Under the pieces are notes generated by a model that was not told where the DNA came from, ran no database searches, and saw nothing but the letters and a program-made list of their open reading frames with translations. Positions 6,893 through 13,828 of a DNA stretch of 14,839 bases are shown in pieces (position 1 is the first letter of the stretch; every line of letters begins with the position of its first letter). Source of the stretch: CBIFWW01 sp966186435 (GTDB lineage: Bacteria > Pseudomonadota > Gammaproteobacteria > Enterobacterales > Enterobacteriaceae); NCBI GenBank assembly GCA_966186435.1, contig CBIFWW010000082.1:1-14839 (forward strand), in the 5' to 3' direction. The position numbers and the translations under genes are program-made.

Positions 6893-7234
6893 ATGAATAA
6901 GTATCTCGTAGGAATGTTAAGTGCAGCAGCGGTACTGACCGTATTGGCTGGCTGTTCTACCTATGATAAAGCCAAAGATCAGTTTACCCAGCCGGTGGTT
7001 AAGGATGTTAAAAAAGGCATGACGCGCCAGCAGGTGATGCAGATTGCTGGGAAACCGTCTTCAGAAGTGACCATGATCCATGCCCGTGGTACTTGCCAGA
7101 CCTATATTCTGGGCCAACGTAATGGCAAGACAGATACCTATTTCGTGGCGCTGGATGATACCGGCCTCGTGATGAACTCCGGCTACCAGACCTGTGCCGA
7201 GTATGACACCGATCCACAGCAGGCTAAAAAATAA
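6893..7234 (+). CDS. osmE: Osmotically inducible lipoprotein OsmE
   Basis: OsmE is a small outer-membrane-associated lipoprotein of the SmpA/OmlA (BamE-like) fold, induced by high osmolarity; its molecular role is poorly defined. The 113-residue precursor (E. coli 112) has a lipoprotein signal peptide with lipobox LAGC and lipidated Cys21. The mature part, with KKGMTRQQVMQIAGKPSSEV and RGTCQTYILGQRNGK, is nearly identical to E. coli. AGAGGA lies 7 bases before the ATG. The leader is A/T rich with a TATATT at 6846-6851 as a possible -10 lacking a good -35, compatible with, but not proof of, RpoS control. A strong terminator follows. Confidence 0.96.
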   Translation: MNKYLVGMLSAAAVLTVLAGCSTYDKAKDQFTQPVVKDVKKGMTRQQVMQIAGKPSSEVTMIHARGTCQTYILGQRNGKTDTYFVALDDTGLVMNSGYQTCAEYDTDPQQAKK

Positions 7235-7251
7235 CGCATCATAATGAACAG

Positions 7252-7277
7252 GCCAGGCAATGTGCCTGGCTTTTTTT
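7252..7277 (+). terminator. Rho-independent terminator of osmE
   Basis: A perfect 8-bp stem, GCCAGGCA (7252-7259) and TGCCTGGC (7263-7270), with an ATG triloop is followed by seven T (7271-7277). It lies 17 bases after the osmE stop and 3 bases before the end of convergent katE. Confidence 0.93.
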
Positions 7278-7280
7278 GGC

Positions 7281-9524
7281 TTAAGCAGGCAGCGATCCCA
7301 GTTTCCCATCCCGTGACCACACCCGATGTTGCTTCATCTGATCAATAAATGCCGACATCAAGCTTGCCGGATCGCCCAGCAGAATGTCTGCTGTTTTGGC
7401 ATCCAGATGCAGGGTTTTCAACATACTTTCCCCCTCTTTGGCGATGCCGATAGGCTTAAGATGTTTGCAGGCTTCCATCAAGTAATAGAGCGCGTCCCCG
7501 CAGGCCCCCAGGCTGCCGGTATCGCCACCGGGTACCAGCACCGCATCTACCGTCAGGGAAGGTGAACCGGCGAAAGTAGCGGCCACCGGCAGTTTGGAAC
7601 CGTCATCCGCCACCACTTCTCCCATCCGGTTGTACAGCAGTTTGGCGTGAATGCCTTCATGCTTGAGGGACTGGAGCATTGCCAGCACCTGTTTACTGTC
7701 CGGTTTATCGTTCAGTAGGATGGCCACCACCCGGCCTTTGACAACCCCGTCGCCGCTAGCATACAGGCTCAGAGTGTCGTCCTTCTCCAGCCCGTTTACT
7801 GCCGCCGGAGGTTTAATCGCCGCCTGCTCCTTGGTCAGTGTGATCCCCAGGTTATTGGCCACGGAGCGCGCCAACGTGCTATCGATGTGAGCCAATTGAT
7901 CCACCACCCGCTCACGAATGTACGCCCGGGCTACTTTACTTAGCTCAAAGCTAAAGGCATCAACAATGTGCTGCTGCTCAATGGCGGTCTGGCTAAGCCA
8001 GAACAGGCGTGGATGGGCATAGTACTCCCCGAAAGAGGGGCTGCGCTCGCGGATTTTATCGCCATCAACTCGTTCATGATAAGACTCAAAGCCACCCCGC
8101 GTTGGCCCTGGTGGGGTCTCCCGCGGCCAATTATCATTAATCGAGTTCGGTTCATAATTCGCCGGGTTGGTGTCGATATCCATGCGGTGCATGCCGTCGC
8201 GCTGAAAATTATGATATGGGCAGGTAGGGCGGTTAATCGGGATCTCATGGAAATTCGCCCCCCCCAGACGGCTGATTTGGGTATCGGTATAAGAAAACAG
8301 CCGGCCCTGTAACAAGGGGTCATTACTGAAGTCCAGCCCTGGAACGATATGGCCCGGGTGGAATGCGGCCTGTTCATTTTCAGCAAAGAAATTGTCCGGG
8401 TTACGGTTGAGCACCATTTTGCCGACAATTTTTACCGGCACCAGGGCTTCCGGGATCAGTTTGGTTGGGTCGAGTAAATCGAAATCAAATTTGAATTCGT
8501 CTTCTTCTGGGATTAACTGCAAACCCAATTCATACTCCGGGAAATCTCCTGCTTCGATGGATTCCCACAGTTCGCGGCGGTGGAAATCAGGATCGCGCCC
8601 GGTGAGTTTTTGCGACTCATCCCAGAACATAGACGCCTTGCCTGCAAGCGGCTTCCAATGGAAGCGAACAAAAGTAGCTTTACCCTCGGCATTGATCAGT
8701 CGGAAGGTGTGGATCCCAAAGCCTTCCATGGTGCGATAGCTGCGGGGTAGGCCACGGTCGGACATCGCCCACATCACGTTATGCAGGGTTTCAGGTTGTA
8801 GTGAGACATAATCCCAGAAGGTGTCATGGGCGCTGCCCCCCTGGGGGATAGCCCAGTGTGGCTCCGGTTTAACGGCATGGACAAAATCCGGGAATTTATG
8901 GGCATCCTGGATAAAGAACACCGGCGTGTTATTGCCAACCAGGTCGAAAATCCCCTCTTCGGTATAAAACTTGGTGGCAAAACCACGGATGTCGCGCACG
9001 GTGTCTGCGGATCCGGCCCCCCCTTGCACCGTGGAGAACCGGACAAACACCGGGGTGATCTTATCCGGATCCTGGAGGAAATCGGCCTTAGTGATATCCG
9101 CCTGGCTGGCATAGGGTTGGAAATAGCCGTGGGCGGCAGAGCCACGGGCGTGCACGATACGCTCCGGTATTCTCTCATGGTCAAAGTGGGTGATTTTCTC
9201 CCGCAGGATAAAATCTTCCAGCAGTGTGGGACCGCGGTTACCGGCCCGCAGAGAATTCTGATCATTGGCGATACGCACGCCCTGATTTGTGGTTAGGGGA
9301 TAGTTTTCGCCCCCTTTATGAAAATCAACCAAGGCCTCGAGTTTGTTATTGGAGGTATCAGGGGCTTTTACGCTGCCTGGTGCGGTGGGGTACTCTCCTG
9401 GTGCAGTGGGCTTGGCGGGGGAAAGATGGCTGTTGTCAGCGGGGGCAAGTGAATCCAGGCCGGGTGCAGCTTCACGACTATCATGCACCGGGGAAGTTTG
9501 GGGGGTATTTTTAGGTTTCGACAT
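7281..9524 (-). CDS. katE: Catalase HPII, large-subunit monofunctional haem catalase
   Basis: KatE disproportionates hydrogen peroxide to water and oxygen; in E. coli it is the stationary-phase, RpoS-dependent tetrameric catalase carrying haem d. The protein has 747 residues (E. coli 753). Distal haem residues are His125 in ERIVHARGSAAHGYF and Asn198 in DLVGNNTPVFF; the proximal ligand is Tyr412 in LFSYTDTQISRLGG. His389 in AAFHPGH matches E. coli His392, which forms the unusual covalent His-Tyr bond with the haem-ligand Tyr, so that cross-link is probably conserved. Residues from about 600 form the C-terminal flavodoxin-like domain of large catalases (VLVPGGDTGSL). The first 60 residues are a Pro/Ser-rich extension. 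AGGAG lies 8 bases before the ATG at 9524. It sits directly after osmE, without the chb operon found there in E. coli. Confidence 0.97.
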   Translation of the reverse strand: MSKPKNTPQTSPVHDSREAAPGLDSLAPADNSHLSPAKPTAPGEYPTAPGSVKAPDTSNNKLEALVDFHKGGENYPLTTNQGVRIANDQNSLRAGNRGPTLLEDFILREKITHFDHERIPERIVHARGSAAHGYFQPYASQADITKADFLQDPDKITPVFVRFSTVQGGAGSADTVRDIRGFATKFYTEEGIFDLVGNNTPVFFIQDAHKFPDFVHAVKPEPHWAIPQGGSAHDTFWDYVSLQPETLHNVMWAMSDRGLPRSYRTMEGFGIHTFRLINAEGKATFVRFHWKPLAGKASMFWDESQKLTGRDPDFHRRELWESIEAGDFPEYELGLQLIPEEDEFKFDFDLLDPTKLIPEALVPVKIVGKMVLNRNPDNFFAENEQAAFHPGHIVPGLDFSNDPLLQGRLFSYTDTQISRLGGANFHEIPINRPTCPYHNFQRDGMHRMDIDTNPANYEPNSINDNWPRETPPGPTRGGFESYHERVDGDKIRERSPSFGEYYAHPRLFWLSQTAIEQQHIVDAFSFELSKVARAYIRERVVDQLAHIDSTLARSVANNLGITLTKEQAAIKPPAAVNGLEKDDTLSLYASGDGVVKGRVVAILLNDKPDSKQVLAMLQSLKHEGIHAKLLYNRMGEVVADDGSKLPVAATFAGSPSLTVDAVLVPGGDTGSLGACGDALYYLMEACKHLKPIGIAKEGESMLKTLHLDAKTADILLGDPASLMSAFIDQMKQHRVWSRDGKLGSLPA

Positions 9525-9581
9525 TGGCTCAACTCCTGTTTCATTATTGAAATGGGTGTTTGGTGCGTCATAACCTGACTA

Positions 9582-9587
9582 ACTATA
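9582..9587 (-). promoter_or_regulatory. Putative katE -10 element, RpoS-like
   Basis: On the - strand the sequence CTATAGT (TATAGT at 9587-9582) is one base from the sigma-S-preferred CTATACT, and no good -35 is seen upstream, as is common for RpoS promoters. It would start transcription near 9575, about 50 bases before katE. E. coli katE is the classic RpoS target, which supports but does not prove the call. Confidence 0.4.
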
Positions 9588-9612
9588 GGACACCTCGCAG
9601 AATAAGGAGCCA

Positions 9613-9630
9613 GGGCACGGTGCGGTGCCC
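9613..9630. repeat. Inverted repeat between katE and cedA
   Basis: GGGCAC-N6-GTGCCC forms a perfect 6-bp dyad in the divergent katE/cedA promoter region, upstream of the proposed -10 elements of both genes. It could be an operator or a chance dyad; no regulator is recognised. Confidence 0.3.
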
Positions 9631-9649
9631 CTTAAGCAACAGGATGTTG

Positions 9650-9655
9650 TATAAT
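9650..9655 (+). promoter_or_regulatory. Putative cedA -10 element
   Basis: A perfect TATAAT hexamer lies 39 bases before the cedA ATG, giving a predicted start near 9662 and a leader of about 33 bases. The -35 region is a poor match, so strength cannot be judged. Confidence 0.45.
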
Positions 9656-9694
9656 AAAAAACTGTGTTTGTGACCGCCAATAAGACCGACGTTT

Positions 9695-9925
9695 ATGAAA
9701 CCACTTCGTCAGCAAAACCGCCAAATTATCTCTTACACTCCCCGCTCAGAGCCGGCTCCGCCCACCCATGCCTGGCGGATGGATGAGTTCCGTGATGTTT
9801 GGGTGTTAAAGGATAGATTCGTGGCCTTTGTGCTGGTGGGCGACCGTTTCCGGCGTTCCCCTGGGTTTAATGTGCCACAGGCGGCCCAGCGTTGGGCCGA
9901 TCAGATACGTCAGGATCAGCTGTAG
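9695..9925 (+). CDS. cedA: Cell division activator CedA
   Basis: CedA is a small DNA-binding protein first found as a suppressor of the division block of over-initiating dnaA(cos) cells; later work reports binding to RNA polymerase. The 76-residue protein (E. coli 80) begins MKPLRQQNRQIISY, almost identical to E. coli, and contains FRDVWVLKDRFVAFVLVGDRFRRSP, covering the three-stranded sheet and basic surface of the fold, then a C-terminal helix AAQRWADQIRQ. The ribosome site is weak, but the start is fixed by homology. It is divergent from katE and convergent with tcyP, the same neighbourhood as in E. coli. Confidence 0.94.
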   Translation: MKPLRQQNRQIISYTPRSEPAPPTHAWRMDEFRDVWVLKDRFVAFVLVGDRFRRSPGFNVPQAAQRWADQIRQDQL

Positions 9926-9930
9926 GCCAG

Positions 9931-9973
9931 CATAAATAAAAAAAGCCCAGGTATTAACCTGGACTTATTTATG
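9931..9973 (-). terminator. Terminator between convergent tcyP and cedA
   Basis: A symmetric 43-base structure has outer arms CATAAATAA (9931-9939) and TTATTTATG (9965-9973), and a core stem CCAGGT-ATTA-ACCTGG (9947-9962). On the - strand the core is followed by GC and seven T, giving a standard terminator for tcyP. On the + strand the core is followed only by ACTTATTTATG, so termination of cedA is likely weaker. Confidence 0.85.
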
Positions 9974-9985
9974 GGTGAAACCGGC

Positions 9986-11377
9986 TTATTGGTGGGCCAG
10001 CTCCACCTCATCATCATTGTTCAATACTGCTTTATCAGTTTGGCGCATCAGCTGGCTGGTGATAGTACCAGCAGTCATGGATCCACTGACGTTCAAGGCA
10101 GTTCGGCCCATGTCGATCAGTGGTTCAACAGAGATCAGCAGTGCCACCAGAGTCACCGGCAGGCCCATGGCTGGCAGCACAATCAGAGCAGCGAAGGTAG
10201 CACCACCACCCACACCGGCCACACCGGCAGAGCTAATTGTCACGATACCGGCCAGCGTCAGGATCCACATAGGGTCCAACGGATTAATCCCGACAGTTGG
10301 CGCAACCATCACCGCCAGCATGGCTGGGTACAGGCCTGCACAACCGTTCTGACCAATGGTGGCACCAAAGGAGGCAGAGAAGCTGGCGATATGTTCCGGC
10401 ACACCCAAACGGCGGGTTTGCGCTTCCACATTTAATGGAATAGACGCGGCGCTGGAGCGGCTGGTAAAGGCGAAGGTGATTACCGGCCACACTTTGCGGA
10501 AGTAACGCAGCGGGCTAACACCAGTGAGACTAAGAAGCAGGCCGTGAACCGCAAACATAATGGCTAACCCGAGGTAAGAAGCCACCACAAAGCCACCTAA
10601 ATGGATGATGTCTTGCACGTTAGAACCGGCCACCACTTTGGTCATTAGCGCTAATACACCGTAAGGCGTCAGCAGCATGACCAGGCGCACCAGTTTCATT
10701 ATCCAGGCTTGCAAAATGTCGATAGCCATCAACACGCGCTCGCCTTTCGGGGCATCTTCCTTCAGCAGTTTCAGGGCAGCAACACCCATAAAGGCGGCGA
10801 AGATGACCACGCTGATAATGGAGGTTGGGCTAGCGCCGGTCAGGTCAGCAAACGGGTTTTTCGGAAGAAATGACAGCACCAGCTGGGGTACGGTCAAATC
10901 CGTCAGTTTGCCTACATAATTGGTTTGAATAGCATTCAGGCGCGCGGTTTCTGCACTGCCTTGAATCAGGCCTTCAGCACTCAGGTGGAACAGGGTGGTT
11001 ACCCCAACACCGACCAGGGCGGCGATAAAAGTAGTAAACAGCAGAGTGCCGATGGTCAGGGCGCTGATTTTACCTAAGGCAGACGCATTATGCAGACGGG
11101 CAACGGCACTCAGGATAGAGGCGAAGACCAGCGGCATTACGATCATTTGCAGTAACTGAACATAGCCATTACCAACGATATTGAACCATTGAATGGACTG
11201 CGCCATCACTGGGTTTTCGGCACCATAGATAGCCTGCAATACCAGGCCAAATGCCACACCCATCGCCAGGCTAAGTAATACTTTTTTTGCCAGACTCCAT
11301 TGGGTGCGGCGGGTTTGGCCTAGCACCAGTAGAAGGATCACGAACGCAACAACGTTCGCCACGAGTGGAAAGTTCAT
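9986..11377 (-). CDS. tcyP: L-cystine transporter TcyP (YdjN), DAACS family
   Basis: TcyP is an inner-membrane cation symporter of the dicarboxylate/amino acid:cation family (SLC1-like) that imports cystine; E. coli TcyP works alongside the ABC system TcyJLN and is under CysB control. From ATG 11377 the protein is 463 residues, exactly the E. coli length, and is strongly similar throughout. Family transport-core motifs are visible: NGYVQLLQMIVMPLVFASIL (70-89), the serine-rich hairpin TSRSSAASIP (305-314), IGQNGCAGLYPAML (341-354) and DMGRTALNVSGS (422-433). An in-frame TTG at 11383 was rejected because AGGAG stands 8 bases before the ATG. It is transcribed away from ydjM with 136 bases between. 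Confidence 0.96.
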   Translation of the reverse strand: MNFPLVANVVAFVILLLVLGQTRRTQWSLAKKVLLSLAMGVAFGLVLQAIYGAENPVMAQSIQWFNIVGNGYVQLLQMIVMPLVFASILSAVARLHNASALGKISALTIGTLLFTTFIAALVGVGVTTLFHLSAEGLIQGSAETARLNAIQTNYVGKLTDLTVPQLVLSFLPKNPFADLTGASPTSIISVVIFAAFMGVAALKLLKEDAPKGERVLMAIDILQAWIMKLVRLVMLLTPYGVLALMTKVVAGSNVQDIIHLGGFVVASYLGLAIMFAVHGLLLSLTGVSPLRYFRKVWPVITFAFTSRSSAASIPLNVEAQTRRLGVPEHIASFSASFGATIGQNGCAGLYPAMLAVMVAPTVGINPLDPMWILTLAGIVTISSAGVAGVGGGATFAALIVLPAMGLPVTLVALLISVEPLIDMGRTALNVSGSMTAGTITSQLMRQTDKAVLNNDDEVELAHQ

Positions 11378-11402
11378 CCCCAATTCTCCTAATTGTTACA
11401 GT

Positions 11403-11430
11403 AGGCATGTCAATTGGTCATGCCTTTATA
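11403..11430 (-). promoter_or_regulatory. Putative tcyP -10 element and adjacent inverted repeat
   Basis: On the - strand TATAAA (11430-11425) could be the tcyP -10; the -35 region is poor, as expected for an activator-dependent promoter. Touching it is a perfect 7-bp inverted repeat AGGCATG-N9-CATGCCT (11403-11425), which would cover the start site and early leader. It may be an operator or a leader hairpin. No CysB site was identified with confidence, since that consensus is degenerate. Confidence 0.4.
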
Positions 11431-11513
11431 CCGCACAGGTTATCAGAACGAATTAGTGATGCTTATATCCAAAAGATATTGCTTATTACATTACGTGCGG
11501 CTTAGATGCTTTT

Positions 11514-12101
11514 TTATTCCAAGCGGTGGGAAATAAATCGATTAAACCCGGTTTGCATGGTGCTGATCAGTTTCGATGACCAACGCACGGCGTAATTTTC
11601 CGGCACCGACTGGGGCATCCACACCGCAAAAACAAATAACACCATGCATAGCACCCGCTCCAGCTGGTTATTTTTGTGTGGGGTTACGATAGGAAAGCGG
11701 AAGCGCCAGCGGCAGGGCCACAGTAAAGGCACCCCGGCAGGGGTCAACATATCCGCCAGAATATGGCTGAGGTAGCCTAATACCATTCCCTGTAAGGCAT
11801 CGACAGGCAGCCAGGCGTTTTCCGGCACCTTGAGATAAAACACCGCCAGCAAGACAAATATGGCTAACAGGCTGTGGGTAAACCCACGGTGGCCGCAGGC
11901 CCGGGCAATGGGTTTAGAGATCCAACGCAACCGCTGGCCCAAGAAAGATTTAGGATGATCGATATCAGGCAGCAGGCAGGTGAGAACCGCTGAAGGGACA
12001 ATATGCCACCAGTCGCCGTGGGCCAGCACGGGCGTAAGCTCGGCGTTTTTGGCAAAAACGGCGCAAGCAATGGAGAAAAAAAGGTGGCCTTCCGCCGTCA
12101 T
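11514..12101 (-). CDS. ydjM: Inner-membrane protein YdjM, LexA-regulated, DUF457-type metal-dependent hydrolase family
   Basis: YdjM is a polytopic inner-membrane protein of the YdjM/DUF457 family (PF04307), annotated as putative metal-dependent hydrolases; its substrate is unknown. In E. coli it belongs to the LexA regulon. The 195-residue protein (E. coli 196) carries the conserved polar residues within hydrophobic segments: LPDIDHPKS (Asp46, Asp48, His49), GHRGFTHS (His71, His76) and SHILADMLTPAGVPLLWP (His113, Asp117). These could bind metal. The start follows MTAEGHLFFSIACAVF homology; the ribosome site is weak, AGGTG at some distance. A LexA-like operator lies just upstream (12124-12161). 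Confidence 0.93.
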   Translation of the reverse strand: MTAEGHLFFSIACAVFAKNAELTPVLAHGDWWHIVPSAVLTCLLPDIDHPKSFLGQRLRWISKPIARACGHRGFTHSLLAIFVLLAVFYLKVPENAWLPVDALQGMVLGYLSHILADMLTPAGVPLLWPCRWRFRFPIVTPHKNNQLERVLCMVLFVFAVWMPQSVPENYAVRWSSKLISTMQTGFNRFISHRLE

Positions 12102-12123
12102 GATAAAAAACCCACACCTGGAT

Positions 12124-12161
12124 AACTGTCAATTCATCCAGTATAGGGTTTTTATACAGTG
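12124..12161 (-). promoter_or_regulatory. LexA (SOS) operator region and ydjM promoter
   Basis: Read on the - strand, 12143-12124 is TACTGGATGAATTGACAGTT, a CTGG-N8-ACAG match to the LexA consensus CTGT-N8-ACAG with one changed base. Immediately upstream, CACTGTATAAAAACC (from 12161) supplies a second good CTGT half with a poor partner. A TATACT -10-like hexamer (12145-12140) lies at their junction, so bound LexA would cover the promoter. Regulation of E. coli ydjM by LexA from tandem upstream sites agrees with this layout. Confidence 0.7.
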
Positions 12162-12171
12162 GATAATAGTG

Positions 12172-12208
12172 GTGACGCTGTAACAGATTGCAACGTCGCC
12201 AGCGTCAC
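12172..12208. repeat. Perfect 9-bp inverted repeat downstream of yniC
   Basis: GTGACGCTG (12172-12180) and CAGCGTCAC (12200-12208) are exact reverse complements separated by 19 bases, located 9 bases after the yniC stop and upstream of the ydjM promoter. A stable hairpin in the yniC mRNA 3' end is likely, but no T run follows on the - strand, so it is not a standard intrinsic terminator. Confidence 0.6.
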
Positions 12209-12217
12209 ATCTATGGC

Positions 12218-12886
12218 TTAGTTAAAAATGTGATCTGCATTCAGTTGCACCAGTGAGGCTAACTTCACATCGGCCAATACCCAGCGCGGATTCTCAGTAT
12301 GGGCGGCATCCGGTACCACGATAGATCGCATTCGAGCGGCCTTAGTGGCAATCATGCCATTGATGGAATCTTCAAAAGTGACGCAGTTCAGCGGGGAAAC
12401 ACCTAACGCTTCGGCAGCATTCAGGTAAACCTGTGGGTGTGGCTTGCTGTAAGGCAGGTTTTCAGCGGAAGCAATGGCATCAAACCAGGGGCGCAGTTCG
12501 AACATATCCAGCACGTGCTCCAGCATCCGCAGCGGCGAGGCGGAGGCCAGGCCAATCTTTAGCCCCTGCTCCTTACACAGGGCCACGGCATCCCGCACCC
12601 CAGGCAACAACGGGCGCTGTTCCGCCACCAGGGCGATAGCCCGGTTGATGACCCGTTGTGTTACTTCCGCTTTACTCGGCCCCTCCCAGGGCTGATGAGC
12701 AAACCATAAATCCACCACCAAATCGATACGTAGCCCCAGGGTATCCGGCAGTTCATGGCGGCGGGATATATCAACCCCTAGCTCAGACAGCGTGGATAAC
12801 TCGGCCTGGTCCCACAACGGCTCAGAATCAATTAACAGACCATCCATATCAAAAATTGCGGCTTGAACCCGGCGGGTGTCAGACAT
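12218..12886 (-). CDS. hxpB: Hexitol phosphatase B / 2-deoxyglucose-6-phosphatase, HAD family (YniC)
   Basis: YniC (HxpB) is a cytoplasmic magnesium-dependent HAD phosphatase that dephosphorylates sugar phosphates such as 2-deoxyglucose 6-phosphate, mannitol 1-phosphate and sorbitol 6-phosphate, acting as a metabolite-clearing enzyme. From ATG 12886 the protein is 222 residues, identical in length to E. coli. HAD motifs: nucleophile motif I DMDGLLIDSEP (Asp13, Asp15), motif II LASASP (Ser115), motif III Lys148 in YSKPHPQ and motif IV FEDSINGM (Glu172, Asp173). An in-frame ATG at 12904 was rejected because AGGAG lies 8 bases before 12886 and homology starts there. An ERIC element begins only 30 bases upstream, so its promoter must lie in or beyond that repeat. 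Confidence 0.95.
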   Translation of the reverse strand: MSDTRRVQAAIFDMDGLLIDSEPLWDQAELSTLSELGVDISRRHELPDTLGLRIDLVVDLWFAHQPWEGPSKAEVTQRVINRAIALVAEQRPLLPGVRDAVALCKEQGLKIGLASASPLRMLEHVLDMFELRPWFDAIASAENLPYSKPHPQVYLNAAEALGVSPLNCVTFEDSINGMIATKAARMRSIVVPDAAHTENPRWVLADVKLASLVQLNADHIFN

Positions 12887-12915
12887 TGGCGATACTCCTG
12901 TCATCGGCAAATGGG

Positions 12916-13120
12916 TATATCCGTCATACTTCACATTGCAGTGGTGTTGGCCTTCGAGTTACTCGTCTCATCACTGAGACTCGCCCTAACGGGCCGTCGC
13001 TCCGCGACGTTCAAATCTGTTCCTGACACATTTGTCACTCACCCCGGTCACTTACTTATGTAAGCTCCCGGGGACTCGCTGCGTCGCCGCCTGACTGCAA
13101 TCCAAATTATTTAGGACATA
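12916..13120. repeat. Enlarged ERIC repeat with a multi-hairpin internal insertion
   Basis: The stretch 13038-13079 (CACCCCGGTCACTTACTT, then ATGTAAGCTCCCGGGGACTC) matches the core of the enterobacterial repetitive intergenic consensus, including the classic ERIC primer sites. The left end (TATATCCGTCATACTTC) and right end (CAAATTATTTAGGACATA) match ERIC termini; TATATCC and GGACATA form imperfect terminal inverted repeats, and TTGCAG (12936-12941) pairs with CTGCAA (13095-13100). The standard element is about 127 bp; this one is about 205 bp because roughly 80 bases (about 12952-13034) intervene, made of four consecutive hairpins: 12965-12980, 12983-12994, 12995-13009 and 13012-13034. Enlarged ERICs with insertions are known in yersiniae. 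It fills most of the 368-base yniC-yniB gap; the remaining 13121-13254 holds a small dyad CTGCGC-N8-GCGCAG (13178-13197) and presumably the yniB promoter, not confidently located. Confidence 0.85.
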
Positions 13121-13254
13121 AATACAGCGCTGACTTTACCCGCATGGCCCGGGATTATCAAAAACTCCTGCAATAGCCTGCGCAAAGACAGGCGCAGTTG
13201 CCTTTAACAAGATAAACTTAGCGCAAGCCAGAACGTCTTTATCAAGGGGAACCA

Positions 13255-13791
13255 ATGACGTATCAACAAGCGGGACGCATCGCAATTTTAAAACGCATAG
13301 TGGGTTGGGTGGTATTTATCCCGGCGGTGATCTCGACACTGATTTCGCTAATGAAATTTATGGATGGGTTTACTGATAAGCAGCCGGGGATCAATGCGGT
13401 GATGCTGGATTTCGCCCATGTGATAATCGATATGATGCGGTTTAACACGCCGTTTTTGAATCTATTCTGGTATAACTCACCGCACCCGGACTTTACCCAC
13501 AGGGCCAATGTATTGTTCTGGGTGATTTATATTCTGATATTCGTCGGCCTGGCATTGCAGGCATCTGGGGCGAGGATGTGGCGCCAATCCCGCTTCCTGA
13601 AAGAGGGGATTGAGGATCAACATATCCTGGAGCGGGCCAAAGGGGCGGATGGGCTAACCCGCGAGCAGCTGGAAGCCAGGATCGTGGTGCCACACCACAC
13701 CATACTGTTGCAAATCTTCCCGCTTTATGTGTTACCGGTGGTGTTTATTATTGCTGGTTACTTCTTCTTTAAACTGCTCGGCTTTATCTAA
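13255..13791 (+). CDS. yniB: Inner-membrane protein YniB, function unknown
   Basis: A 178-residue protein matching E. coli YniB in length and position; the family has no established function. Hydrophobic segments lie at about 13-33, 85-102 and 150-174, with a charged stretch from 106 to 145 (RMWRQSRFLKEGIEDQ... LTREQLEAR) that may be a cytoplasmic amphipathic helix. The segment DMMRFNTPFLNLFWYNSPHPDF between the first two membrane segments is rich in aromatics. AAGGGGA precedes the ATG with a 4-base spacer. It is divergent from hxpB and convergent with yniA, as in E. coli, and no partner gene in the window explains its role. Confidence 0.9.
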   Translation: MTYQQAGRIAILKRIVGWVVFIPAVISTLISLMKFMDGFTDKQPGINAVMLDFAHVIIDMMRFNTPFLNLFWYNSPHPDFTHRANVLFWVIYILIFVGLALQASGARMWRQSRFLKEGIEDQHILERAKGADGLTREQLEARIVVPHHTILLQIFPLYVLPVVFIIAGYFFFKLLGFI

Positions 13792-13795
13792 AAGC

Positions 13796-13825
13796 AAAAA
13801 GCTACCGGGCTGCCGGTAGCTTTTT
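13796..13825. terminator. Bidirectional terminator between yniB and yniA
   Basis: A perfect 8-bp stem, GCTACCGG (13801-13808) and CCGGTAGC (13813-13820), with a four-base loop is flanked by five A on the left and five T on the right. It therefore works as an intrinsic terminator in both directions, 4 bases after yniB and 3 bases before the yniA stop. Confidence 0.93.
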
Positions 13826-13828
13826 ATG

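Noticed and set aside
7940..9265. Long open frames overlapping katE in other frames and on the opposite strand
   Set aside because: They have no recognisable family features and lie wholly within a strongly conserved catalase gene; they follow from its GC-rich codon use.
13198..13218. TTGCCT/TAAACT as a yniB promoter
   Set aside because: The spacer is only 9 bases, incompatible with a sigma-70 promoter.
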